From NCBI RefSeq assembly GCF_900182835.1, contig NZ_FXUB01000001.1, positions 186,001 to 250,000 of the forward strand: 64,000 bases of DNA, written 5' to 3'. The DNA comes from Desulfurobacterium pacificum (GTDB taxonomy: Bacteria; Aquificota; Aquificia; Desulfurobacteriales; Desulfurobacteriaceae). Under the pieces are notes generated by a model. That model was not told the DNA's origin, ran no database searches, and saw nothing but the letters and a program-made list of their open reading frames with translations. Position 1 is the stretch's first letter; every line of letters begins with the position of its first letter. The position numbers were made by a program, and so were the translations under genes. This document shows, piece after piece, positions 1 to 7,315 of this stretch.

Positions 1-262
1 TAGGTACAACCTTCAAAGCTTTTTTGTAGTGAAACTCTGAGTTTGCGTATTTACCCCACAAGTAATAAAGCCAACCCAAACGCAGATTAACGGTGTATCC
101 GTTGGGATAATTATTGTAAACAGGCGTTAAAACTTCTATTGCCTTCTTGTAGTTACCCTCCTTCTCATAAGAGTAAGACTTAATGTAACACTCTTTTATC
201 TGCTCATAAGTGAGGGCAAAAGCCCCCACAGAAGAAAAAATCCCCACAAAAACAACAATCAA
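1..262 (-). CDS. Secreted TPR-like helical-repeat protein (partial, 3' end outside window)
   Basis: Only the N-terminal 87 codons are in the window. The likely start is TTG at 262-260, since no ATG lies in frame nearby. It gives a hydrophobic leader (FLIVVFVGIFSS) ending at a plausible cleavage site after AFA. The mature part has paired amphipathic helices with TPR-like spacing (YEKEGNYKKAIEVL, then LGWLYYLWGKYANSEFHYKKAL). Such proteins usually act as periplasmic scaffolds. The gene follows the beta-barrel gene by 4 bp, so it is probably the distal gene of the same operon and a periplasmic partner of that barrel. The leader contains a GGGGATTTTT motif at 236-245. The start codon is uncertain. 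Confidence 0.6.
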   Translation of the reverse strand, partial: MIVVFVGIFSSVGAFALTYEQIKECYIKSYSYEKEGNYKKAIEVLTPVYNNYPNGYTVNLRLGWLYYLWGKYANSEFHYKKALKVVP

Positions 263-266
263 AAAT

Positions 267-1157
267 TTAGAAAGAATATCCGAAAGAAACCGTTGCCGTT
301 GTTTGAGTAACATCATCTTCAGTCTCTACCTCTTTATACTTATTTACACCAAGATTGAGAGAAACTCTCGCTCTCGGTGAAATGGAATATCCAAACTCTG
401 CAAAAGCACCACCTTTGTACTTCTCGGTAAGATTATAAACCACAAAACCACCATTTTTAACAGCGAAAATCTGTTTTCCCAACCATCCACCAACCTTAAC
501 GTCAAACTTCTTGTAATAATATCTCAAATCGGCTTCGGCAGAGTAGTAGTTACTATTACCTATATCAATCTCAGAAGCCTTCTCTACGTGTATATAGTAC
601 CCTTTCAAATCAGCATAAACACCACCAACTGTTGGACTTGAATATAAACGGAAAGAAGCGTGAGGAGTTAACTGCAAGACGTCAAAATTAACCTTATTAT
701 CATATTTGGAGTAGTAAATGCCTAAACCACCGCTCCAGTTAAATAGGTAAGGATAAACTTTTTGGTAATTGAAATAAGTTCCATCAAAAAAGAGAGTATA
801 CCCCCCATCTGTTAACTCATCATCGCTATTTATGTAGTGTCCTCCAAAAGTAAACGTATGATTTTTTAGAATACCGTTGGTATTTGAATAAACAAAAGTA
901 AAATCTTCCTGATTAAGGTCGCTTTTGTTCTTATAGTTTATTTTCGTATACGAAGCTCCAATTTGCACTGCGTTACCAAAACCATCTCCAGAATTTACAT
1001 ACAAAGTAGAAGAATACCCATCACTCTTCAAATCTGACCCCGAATAGTTGATATAAGTCCCGTAAACAGAAGCGTAAGTGTAAGGTTTCCCACCGGCAAG
1101 AGCAGCATTAGAACCAGCAAGCAACAAAACTGCAGCGCTAAGTAGAAGTTTTCTCAT
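267..1157 (-). CDS. Outer-membrane beta-barrel protein
   Basis: This 296-residue protein has a clean signal peptide (about residues 1-21, ending AALA) followed by alternating Tyr/Phe/Gly-rich stretches typical of beta-hairpins. It ends FGYSF, with the terminal Phe that the BAM complex recognises. Short turns rich in Asp, Asn and Gly separate roughly a dozen predicted strands. I do not recognise a specific family. A strong ribosome-binding site (AGGAGGAAGG) precedes the ATG, which lies inside the last 20 bp of the urea-transporter/M23 gene, so the two are translationally coupled. By context it may be the outer-membrane channel or receptor of this gene cluster. That role is inference; the barrel call itself is well supported. 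Confidence 0.75.
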   Translation of the reverse strand: MRKLLLSAAVLLLAGSNAALAGGKPYTYASVYGTYINYSGSDLKSDGYSSTLYVNSGDGFGNAVQIGASYTKINYKNKSDLNQEDFTFVYSNTNGILKNHTFTFGGHYINSDDELTDGGYTLFFDGTYFNYQKVYPYLFNWSGGLGIYYSKYDNKVNFDVLQLTPHASFRLYSSPTVGGVYADLKGYYIHVEKASEIDIGNSNYYSAEADLRYYYKKFDVKVGGWLGKQIFAVKNGGFVVYNLTEKYKGGAFAEFGYSISPRARVSLNLGVNKYKEVETEDDVTQTTATVSFGYSF

Positions 1158-3228
1158 CCTTCTTCCTCCTAATAATTATTTTATCGCCGAAATTGAGCTC
1201 ATCAAAACCTAAGGTATCAGATACGACTGCGCAAGCACTTTTTCTTTTTCCCAATCCTTCTATTTGTGAAACTATCTTTAATTTATTATCGGATGAAACG
1301 AATCTCAAATTAGCACCTATCTCAAACAGAGAATGTGAAAAAGAGGAAATAAACAGTAGTATAGAACGTTTCAAAGTAGAACTTATGGAAATTAAAGGTA
1401 AATAATCCCTCCACTTTAGGTTTTCTCTAAACGTAAGAGGAACTTTTGAAGCACAAAATAGAAAATATTTCAAAGGTGAGTTCACATTACCCTCTATATG
1501 ATAAAAATAAAAGGTTGAATTGGATACACCAAAGTAGAGTTTCGCACTTCCGTCTGTAAAGTAAAACGTCCCATCAGGAGCCATTTTAACTTTTATATTA
1601 AGTTCTTCTACTCTTTCCCCCATTATTACTTCATAAGAAAACTCCTGGTCTATCAAGAAGTTCAACCTATTCTGCAGTCCTTTATCAGGATACACAGGTT
1701 CTACTACTTCTCCTTTTTTGGGAATACCTACATCGTAGAAAAACTCTTTTGAAACGTAAGAAGAAAACTTGAAAGGAACAGTAGGAACGCCTGCTTCCGG
1801 AAGAAGCTGAACGTGAACGTGAATATGAGGTTGAGGAGAGTAACCAGAGTTACCACAAAGCCCTAAAAATGTTCCTTTTGCAACAAAATCACCAACCTTT
1901 ACCTTTATAGACCCCTGTTTGAAATGGGCAATTAAAACGTAGAAGCCTCTCTTATCGTAAATAACAACGTAGTTACCCCAGTTTCTTTCCCTATCTGCAG
2001 AACCGGGAGGATTATCCGGTACATCGTTTACCACAAAAACTACCTGCCCATCAATAGGCGAAAGGACAGGTTTCCCAAAAGCATAATAATCGGTTAAGCT
2101 ATAACCATCTCCTTTAAAAGTGTTACCGTCCTCATCGGTTACAACGAAATCTACCGCATATTTCCAGGCTCCTTTATGAGTCCATTCATCGTCAAAAGAC
2201 TGCCAAACAGTCCACTTACCAGAGAACGGCAAAGCAATTTCTCGTCCCGTAAAAGGAAACCTCTTTTGAGAAGTTAAAAAGTAATCAAGAGTTCTTTCAG
2301 GTGTTCCTTTATAAACTTTTGTAACGTAGTAGAAGCTAACTGACATAAGAACGTATAGAAGTATATGGGTTACCAAATTAAAAGGTAAAGCAAAAACAGG
2401 TATTCCGTAACTTTCCCAAAAAACCTTTATTCCTTCAACAACAGGAACAGAAATAACAGAAGAAAGTAAAGCAAACTTGTAACTTCTCAAAGAAGGAATA
2501 AGAAAAACTCCACCAACAGCCATAGAAACCAAAATAAAATTGAAAGCGGAAGTATCTGAAAAAGCCTGATAGTACGAACCCTTCAATAAAGCCTCAACAA
2601 AAACGCCCGAAAAGTACCCTAAAACAGACAGAAAAAACAGAATACGTGAAACAGAGAACAAAACTATTGAAATCACTAAACCTGCAATAACCTCCGGCAT
2701 AAAGAAAACTGCCCCAAGAGACTGCAAATACCCTTTCAGCCACAACGGAACTCTCAGCAGAGAGAAGTTATCGTGGTAATAAAGAGAACCTACAAAGAGG
2801 TTGGAAAACTTCACTGAAGCCAAATAGAACAGAGAACTTACCAAAACGAAAGGAACGCTGAGAACAGGTAATCTAAAGTAGTAAGAAAGAACTGAGGACA
2901 TAACGTAAGTTAAGAGAAACGTTACAATACCCGCAACTGAAAAGAAGAAAATACTCAACAGATTTACTTTAAAAAGATAACCTAAAGACAAACCTACAAG
3001 CAGCGGATTATAGATATAGTAATCAAGCCGTAAAAACTCCTTTTTAAAACCGATTAATCTCGCAAAAATGTAAGAAGAAAAAACAGATACAAGACCGCCA
3101 ATACCTAAATTAAGGTTTGTAAAAAAAGTAAGAAGGAGGAGGACGACTCCTCCCGCCAAACTTGAATTAAAAAACACTGCCGAATAGCTTCTCACTACCG
3201 GAAGGAGAAATCTTCTATAATCACTCAT
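1138..3228 (-). CDS. Urea-transporter-like membrane domain fused to M23 metallopeptidase
   Basis: The 696-residue protein is a two-part fusion. Residues 1-305 are about ten hydrophobic segments with urea-transporter hallmarks: an NPLLVGLSLG selectivity-type motif at 74-83 and a second-half LPFNLVT motif near 281. Residues 335-500 are a LytM/M23 peptidase: H351 and D360 (in YAVDF) are first zinc ligands, H435 lies in LIAHF, and H468/H470/H472 form the HxH site. About 190 further residues at the C-terminus are unassigned. M23 enzymes cut glycine-containing peptides or peptidoglycan cross-links in the periplasm. The start overlaps the decarboxylase stop by 4 bp. The context suggests processing or transport of a small peptide product rather than urea uptake, since no urease genes are visible. 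Confidence 0.85.
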   Translation of the reverse strand: MSDYRRFLLPVVRSYSAVFFNSSLAGGVVLLLLTFFTNLNLGIGGLVSVFSSYIFARLIGFKKEFLRLDYYIYNPLLVGLSLGYLFKVNLLSIFFFSVAGIVTFLLTYVMSSVLSYYFRLPVLSVPFVLVSSLFYLASVKFSNLFVGSLYYHDNFSLLRVPLWLKGYLQSLGAVFFMPEVIAGLVISIVLFSVSRILFFLSVLGYFSGVFVEALLKGSYYQAFSDTSAFNFILVSMAVGGVFLIPSLRSYKFALLSSVISVPVVEGIKVFWESYGIPVFALPFNLVTHILLYVLMSVSFYYVTKVYKGTPERTLDYFLTSQKRFPFTGREIALPFSGKWTVWQSFDDEWTHKGAWKYAVDFVVTDEDGNTFKGDGYSLTDYYAFGKPVLSPIDGQVVFVVNDVPDNPPGSADRERNWGNYVVIYDKRGFYVLIAHFKQGSIKVKVGDFVAKGTFLGLCGNSGYSPQPHIHVHVQLLPEAGVPTVPFKFSSYVSKEFFYDVGIPKKGEVVEPVYPDKGLQNRLNFLIDQEFSYEVIMGERVEELNIKVKMAPDGTFYFTDGSAKLYFGVSNSTFYFYHIEGNVNSPLKYFLFCASKVPLTFRENLKWRDYLPLISISSTLKRSILLFISSFSHSLFEIGANLRFVSSDNKLKIVSQIEGLGKRKSACAVVSDTLGFDELNFGDKIIIRRKKDEKTST

Positions 3229-4574
3229 TGCAACTTCAACCTCTCTGGCAATCTCTCTCTTCTAACGATATCTTCAAGGTTTTCAGCTTCTCTTATAAGT
3301 TCAACGTTGCCATTTTCTCCTATCAAAACAACAGCTGGACGATACCTTATAAACTGCATCCACTGGGTAACGTTGTAAGCTCCTACTGGTGAAAGTATCA
3401 ATCTCGTTCCTCTCGGTAAAGGTGGTAGGTAAACCATATCGTCAACAACGTCTATGTTCATACACAAAGGACCGTACAAGACACAGGGTTCAGTAGGACC
3501 TTGCACGTCTCTATCAATCTCTACGTTAAAGTGGTACCAGAAAGCAGTAAAGAGAACGTTTACACCAGCGTCCAAAACGTAAGCTCTGCGTCCATCAGGC
3601 ATCCTCTTGGCAGCGTGAACGGTAGTTATCAAATAGCCTGCTTCATCTACTATGGCTCTACCGCTTTCAAGGATAAGTTTGGGATAATCGCCAGGTCTTA
3701 AACTCTGTAGTAAAGCGGTACATACTCTATCCGCAAATTCTTCAATAGAAGGTACCGCAACATCAGGCGGCAGATAAACACCTCTCAATCTGTTTTTTGA
3801 AGGAAATCCTCCCCCAATGTCTAAATATTCAATCTTGAATCCAAACTCATCCTCTACTCTATAGGCAAATTCAACCATTTTCTTAACTTCTGTTTCGTAA
3901 GCCTTGGGGTCAAGAATAAACGTTCCTATATGGCAGTGAAGTCCGTTAAGTTCTAACTTGCCGCCAGAAGCTATCCTCTTAACAGCATCCCATGCCTGCC
4001 CATTCTCAAGATTAAAACCGAACCTGCTCCACTGAGGCTGAATTCCTGTATCCATGTTAAGACGAATCCCTACTTTTATTTTCTTTCCTAATTCATCTGC
4101 AACTTGTTCAAGGTCAGAAATCTCTTCAAAATGGTCAACGTTAATTCTCGCCCCTTCAGAAACGGCAATTCTTAAAGCATCTAAAGGTTTGTAAGGACCG
4201 TTAAAGATTATTTTGCTTCCCGGAATACCAAGTCTCCTCGCTTTTTCATACTCAAATTCAGAAACCACTTCTGCAGTTTCACCTTCCTGATGGAGAATGC
4301 AACAGATGGCATCAAGATAGTTAGTTTTATAAGACCAACTAAATTCAACGTTCGGATACCTGAGAGTAAAAGCGTTTTTTATCTCCCTAAACTTATTTCT
4401 AAGCTTCTTTTCAGAAAAAACAAATAGAGGAGAACCAAATTTTTCAACTAATTCTTCAACAGGAACGCCATCAATGTCCCCTCTTACCTTCCTAAAGTAA
4501 GCTCCACCTCCGAACTTGTTCATGAACCCTGTTTTAAGTTTGAAAATTACTGGTTTTTCGTAAGCCTTTTTCAT
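3225..4574 (-). CDS. PLP-dependent decarboxylase, DAP/ornithine decarboxylase fold (type III)
   Basis: The 449-residue protein has the alanine-racemase-type barrel and C-terminal beta domain of DapDC/ODC/carboxynorspermidine decarboxylases. The PLP lysine is K83 in SYKTN; HCHIGT near 214 and GGGFPS near 255 bind the cofactor phosphate. A GPLCMNID segment near 366 supplies the Cys and Asp that act across the dimer interface. It is not an obvious LysA, because the genes around it are for peptide modification rather than lysine synthesis. The substrate cannot be read from sequence: it may be a free amino acid, an ATP-grasp product or a peptide C-terminus. AAGGAGG precedes the ATG, and the gene begins 15 bp after the second Cys-rich peptide gene. 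Confidence 0.82.
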   Translation of the reverse strand: MKKAYEKPVIFKLKTGFMNKFGGGAYFRKVRGDIDGVPVEELVEKFGSPLFVFSEKKLRNKFREIKNAFTLRYPNVEFSWSYKTNYLDAICCILHQEGETAEVVSEFEYEKARRLGIPGSKIIFNGPYKPLDALRIAVSEGARINVDHFEEISDLEQVADELGKKIKVGIRLNMDTGIQPQWSRFGFNLENGQAWDAVKRIASGGKLELNGLHCHIGTFILDPKAYETEVKKMVEFAYRVEDEFGFKIEYLDIGGGFPSKNRLRGVYLPPDVAVPSIEEFADRVCTALLQSLRPGDYPKLILESGRAIVDEAGYLITTVHAAKRMPDGRRAYVLDAGVNVLFTAFWYHFNVEIDRDVQGPTEPCVLYGPLCMNIDVVDDMVYLPPLPRGTRLILSPVGAYNVTQWMQFIRYRPAVVLIGENGNVELIREAENLEDIVRRERLPERLKLQ

Positions 4575-4589
4575 TTTATACCTCCTTAT

Positions 4590-4712
4590 TTACCATCTAC
4601 AGTGCCAGCAGTGACAAAACGCTCCATGACACCCTCTAAGCCCGCAACAAAAACCTCCTAAAACCCAAAGAACAACTAAGATAACTACCAAAATCCACCA
4701 TCCACCTCTCAT
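4590..4712 (-). CDS. 40-residue Cys/His-rich single-pass membrane peptide
   Basis: This ORF has its own Shine-Dalgarno site (GAGGAGG at 4718-4724, within the end of the preceding peptide gene) and starts ATG at 4712. The product is MRGGWW, then a long hydrophobic run (residues 7-20), then a short tail with six Cys and three His: FCCGLRGCHG followed by AFCHCWHCRW. The tail could bind metal or be the substrate of the adjacent modifying enzymes. It sits 2 bp after the first peptide gene and directly before the decarboxylase. I recognise no family. A working translation signal on both sides and the shared Cys-rich character support it as a real gene. Confidence 0.72.
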   Translation of the reverse strand: MRGGWWILVVILVVLWVLGGFCCGLRGCHGAFCHCWHCRW

Positions 4713-4714
4713 TT

Positions 4715-4846
4715 TTACCTCCTCGCAGGTGGACAGGGACAGCATCTATGAGGATAACAACCACAGTTTTTGTAGCAGGGACAACAAGAAGATAAAACAC
4801 CTCCAAACGTTACAAGAAGAAAGAAAAGAGCTATCAGTTTTTTCAT
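4715..4846 (-). CDS. 43-residue Cys-rich lipoprotein-like peptide
   Basis: The ATG at 4846 lies one base after the ATP-grasp stop codon, with GGGGAGGTG as its ribosome-binding site. The product begins MKKLIALFFLLV, a signal sequence, and reaches a lipobox-like LSSC near residues 19-22. The remaining 22 residues hold eight Cys in the pattern CCPC-(3)-CGC-(4)-CCPC and end PPARR. If lipidated, the mature chain would be a tiny Cys cluster anchored in the membrane. It could be a metal-binding peptide or the precursor of a ribosomally made modified peptide, given the PqqD, ATP-grasp and decarboxylase genes around it. Function is inference. Confidence 0.75.
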   Translation of the reverse strand: MKKLIALFFLLVTFGGVLSSCCPCYKNCGCYPHRCCPCPPARR

Positions 4847-4847
4847 A

Positions 4848-5876
4848 TTACACCTCCCCTCTTGTAACTATCTTTTGGAACTTTTCCATATCGGTTACAA
4901 AGTCATCTGTAAAGCGAACGTATAACTTACCTGCCTCGTAATCGGAATCTCTTTCAGGCTCAATACCTAAAGAAGCTTTAAGAAGCCTTCCAGGCAGGTT
5001 TACACCAACACCAGTGGCGAAATACACCCAGGCAGGAAACCTTGGGTTTATCTCTATCAGGTATATATCATCACCGTTCACTATACATTCAAATTCAAAA
5101 GCACCTCTCCACTTAAAGGCTTCCACAAAGCGCTTAGCGGCAGCTGTAAGTTTTTCATTTTTTAGAGTAACGCCCGTCCATATCTTTCCAAGTGACGTTA
5201 TCCAGAGCTTCTTTATGGCAACAAGTCCGAAATCACCACCTTCGCCATCACCCACGCCAACAACGTTCATCTCTTCACCGGAAACAACTTCCTGAACGAT
5301 TATTGGATATCCCCACTCAGAAGCTATGGAGTTAAAGTAAGAGGTAGCCTGAGAGATATTGAACGCCTTGTAAGCCTTGTAAAAAATCCCCTTCACCATC
5401 ACAGGAAAACCAACCTCTTCAACAGCTTTAACGAAATCCTCGTAAGAAGTTACAACTAATGTTTTAGGAACCTTAACTTCTATTTTTTCAGCAACTTCAG
5501 TTAACTTATCCTTACTTCTCAACCTAAACTGCTCTTCAGTAGGAAGAAACGTAGCAATACCAAAAGAAGAAAGTTTCTGAGCGTTCTTTATGAAAAGCGG
5601 CAATTCAGCATCAAGGGCAGGAATAACTGCATCAAGACCGCTTTTTGACTTAATGTAAAGAAGTCTTTCAATAAAAATCTCTTCGCCTTCAGATGGATAA
5701 GGCATTATGTAACTTTTGTCTATCAGCCAATCCATATATATTCCCGGTTCCATAGCATCGTAAGCAAAACCGATAACTTTTACTTCTAAACCGCTCTCTT
5801 TAACGCTCTTAGCTATTCCTATACCAGGACCTGGGTTGTCAACAGCGTTTATTCCGGAAACTCCTACCCTATACAT
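4848..5876 (-). CDS. ATP-grasp carboxylate-amine ligase
   Basis: The 342-residue protein has a CarB-like layout: an N-terminal Rossmann-like pre-ATP-grasp domain (residues 1-110), then ATP-grasp subdomains including a Lys-containing GFPVMVKG strand near 175, VQEVVSGEEMNVVG near 215 and the Mg-binding EINPRFPAW near 290. Members join a carboxylate to an amine through an acyl-phosphate and serve in peptide tailoring and small-molecule synthesis. Its ATG lies inside the last 8 bp of the PqqD gene, and the first Cys-rich peptide gene starts 1 bp after its stop. That tight pairing suggests it acts on a peptide held by the PqqD-like protein. Position 5382-5391 carries one GGGGATTTTT motif. Confidence 0.85.
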   Translation of the reverse strand: MYRVGVSGINAVDNPGPGIGIAKSVKESGLEVKVIGFAYDAMEPGIYMDWLIDKSYIMPYPSEGEEIFIERLLYIKSKSGLDAVIPALDAELPLFIKNAQKLSSFGIATFLPTEEQFRLRSKDKLTEVAEKIEVKVPKTLVVTSYEDFVKAVEEVGFPVMVKGIFYKAYKAFNISQATSYFNSIASEWGYPIIVQEVVSGEEMNVVGVGDGEGGDFGLVAIKKLWITSLGKIWTGVTLKNEKLTAAAKRFVEAFKWRGAFEFECIVNGDDIYLIEINPRFPAWVYFATGVGVNLPGRLLKASLGIEPERDSDYEAGKLYVRFTDDFVTDMEKFQKIVTRGEV

Positions 5877-6120
5877 TTTTTGCCTCCAAAATTCCCATCA
5901 ACCTGAGCTGCTCCAAGAAATCAATCAAATCTTTCTCTGCTTCTTCTCTTTCTACCTCGTAGTTTTCAACCAAAGCATCAAGAATTTCCGATTCACCCTT
6001 TCCTTCTTTTAGCTGTTTTAAAATGAAGAGCCCCACTTCGTTTACCGTATAGCTATTTCCCGTTTCCGGGTCAAAGATAAAACCTTCATCGTTAATAGCT
6101 AACCTGTTCAGTTTGTTCAT
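5869..6120 (-). CDS. PqqD-family peptide chaperone (RRE-type winged helix)
   Basis: The 83-residue protein starts ATG at 6120; a longer in-frame extension exists but lacks a ribosome-binding site, while AGGAGGTGAAAAG sits just before this ATG. It shows the PqqD pattern: FDPETGNSYTVNEVG at 16-30 (beta-hairpin), a helix containing ILKQL, EILDALVENY, and a C-terminal DLIDFLEQLRLMGIL. PqqD-like domains bind the leader of a ribosomally made precursor and present it to modifying enzymes. It overlaps the DUF4405 stop by 4 bp (ATGA) and the ATP-grasp start by 8 bp. No radical SAM enzyme is visible here, so this is not a PQQ operon. Confidence 0.85.
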   Translation of the reverse strand: MNKLNRLAINDEGFIFDPETGNSYTVNEVGLFILKQLKEGKGESEILDALVENYEVEREEAEKDLIDFLEQLRLMGILEAKNV

Positions 6121-6932
6121 CTTTTCACCTCCTGTAAAATCTGAAAGACCTGATAGGGATACATTCCATTTCCAAAAGCGATATCCCTCAAAGTGGTATC
6201 GGGAGAAACGTTTTTCAAACCATTCTGCTTTAAAACAATCACACATCTGTTCACTGGAATTCCCATTTCTCTACATATCTCTCTTAGCGTTTTTCTCCCC
6301 ATACCAGAACCTGGAACAAAAACGGCACTTCTTCTATTTTCTTTAAAAGAAACAGCTCTTTTAAGAATGGAATAAACGTAAGCTGGCGTAACTCCGTTCT
6401 CTACAGCTATCTGCTTCAAAGTTTCTTTAGGAGACTCTACTTTTAAGCCTTTAGATTGAAGAATAGCAACAGCTTTTGAAGGGGAAATTCCTAAAGTAGA
6501 ACTGACTCTTTCAAGGGTAAAAAGCTCAGCGTGAGGAGCCGGAGGCATAACGGCTGGTTTCTTCCACGAATTTTTAATTTTCTCTCCTAAACTCATAAAT
6601 GAACTAAATGGAGGAACGTTAAGAATAGTTCCTATCAAACAGACAAGAGCTAAAATCGTTGCTGAGAGGAAAATCCCCCCACTCTTCTCTATATACTTCA
6701 CTATATTCTTCCAGTTTAAAATAACGTGCCATACTCCAAAAATCACCATTAAAAATCCAAAAATCGTGTGTACGGCATCCCATTGGTCTTTGTCAAGTCC
6801 AAGAAATCTCCAGCCTGTCCAATAAGCAACTCTCCCATGTGGCATAATGTAGAGAACAATTCCAGAAACAATCATTACTACAAGGCAGTAAAGGAGAAAC
6901 AGGCTGACAAATTTCCTTGTCTTCATTTTCAA
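6117..6932 (-). CDS. DUF4405 membrane protein with two C-terminal helical repeats
   Basis: The 271-residue protein has three hydrophobic segments (about 8-30, 52-73 and 86-105) and resembles DUF4405 proteins, cytochrome-b561-like four-helix proteins. H32 (MPHGRVAYWTGW), H55 and H69 are candidate haem or metal ligands. After the conserved GTILNVPPFS segment a soluble part holds two copies of one module, at about 141-192 and 216-269, each reading roughly LGI-x-AV-x-IL-x-GLK-x-SP-x-TL-x-IA-x-NG-x-P-x-V-x-x-IL. This suggests a redox or membrane-anchoring protein with a peptide- or protein-binding tail. It is cotranscribed with the PqqD gene (4 bp overlap). A hairpin upstream may set its level relative to the Gln-rich gene. 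Confidence 0.75.
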   Translation of the reverse strand: MKMKTRKFVSLFLLYCLVVMIVSGIVLYIMPHGRVAYWTGWRFLGLDKDQWDAVHTIFGFLMVIFGVWHVILNWKNIVKYIEKSGGIFLSATILALVCLIGTILNVPPFSSFMSLGEKIKNSWKKPAVMPPAPHAELFTLERVSSTLGISPSKAVAILQSKGLKVESPKETLKQIAVENGVTPAYVYSILKRAVSFKENRRSAVFVPGSGMGRKTLREICREMGIPVNRCVIVLKQNGLKNVSPDTTLRDIAFGNGMYPYQVFQILQEVKR

Positions 6933-6939
6933 CCTCCTT

Positions 6940-6964
6940 AAAAAGGTGGAGGCAGACCGCCTCC
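6940..6964 (-). terminator. Hairpin with U-tract, likely attenuator between Gln-rich gene and DUF4405 gene
   Basis: On the minus strand GGAGGC-GGTCT-GCCTCC (6964-6948) is a perfect 6-bp GC-rich stem with a 5-nt loop, followed by ACC and five T (6944-6940). It lies 4 bp after the Gln-rich gene stop and 8 bp before the DUF4405 start. The three bases between stem and T run make it weaker than a canonical terminator, so partial read-through is likely. Confidence 0.6.
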
Positions 6965-7311
6965 GGAATTAAGCGTAAACGCTTACAGAGCTTTCCGAGG
7001 TCTGGGAGGAGGCAACAGAAGAGATGATGTCCATAACAGATGTAAACAACTGGTCGGGGGAGATGGAAGAAAGGTCCAGCTGTAAAATCTGGTTTTTCGC
7101 CTCTGCCCTTAAATCCTGGGGGAGGTTCTGAAGGGCAGAGGAAATCTGTTGCCTCTGGTCAGGAGTTAACTGCTGCATAACCTGTCCCAGACCTTTTTTG
7201 TACCTATGACGATATTGATGCATCTGTTGTAAGTAATCCTGGGAGTAGTTCTGGTTTACTCTATCAATCATGATTCTCTACCTCCAACCCGGTTTTTAGC
7301 GGTCTGCCTCC
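6948..7311. repeat. 13-bp perfect inverted repeat bracketing the Gln-rich gene
   Basis: GGAGGCAGACCGC reads on the plus strand at 6948-6960 and its exact complement GCGGTCTGCCTCC at 7299-7311. In the minus-strand transcript the two copies flank the 100-residue gene and could pair over about 340 nt. The downstream copy also forms the local terminator-like hairpin, so the two structures exclude each other. Confidence 0.65.
6969..7271 (-). CDS. Gln-rich 100-residue protein of unknown function
   Basis: I do not recognise a family. The protein has no signal peptide and no membrane segment. It is rich in Gln (YLQQMHQY, VMQQLTPDQRQQ) and is predicted mostly helical, ending in a Ser/Thr-rich tail (SSVASSQTSESSVSV). 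It starts ATG at 7271 behind GGAGGTAGAGAATC. Translation looks strong, and the hairpin after it may make it more abundant than the downstream genes. It lies between the DUF2202 gene (44 bp gap) and the DUF4405 gene and is probably part of the same sigma-54-driven transcript. A regulatory or chaperone role is possible, but nothing in the sequence proves it. Confidence 0.6.
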   Translation of the reverse strand: MIDRVNQNYSQDYLQQMHQYRHRYKKGLGQVMQQLTPDQRQQISSALQNLPQDLRAEAKNQILQLDLSSISPDQLFTSVMDIISSVASSQTSESSVSVYA

Positions 7312-7315
7312 AAAG

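Noticed and set aside
4729-4941. Plus-strand frame of 70 codons across the Cys-rich peptide genes
   Set aside because: It is antisense to genes with good ribosome-binding sites, has no signal of its own and no recognisable protein features.
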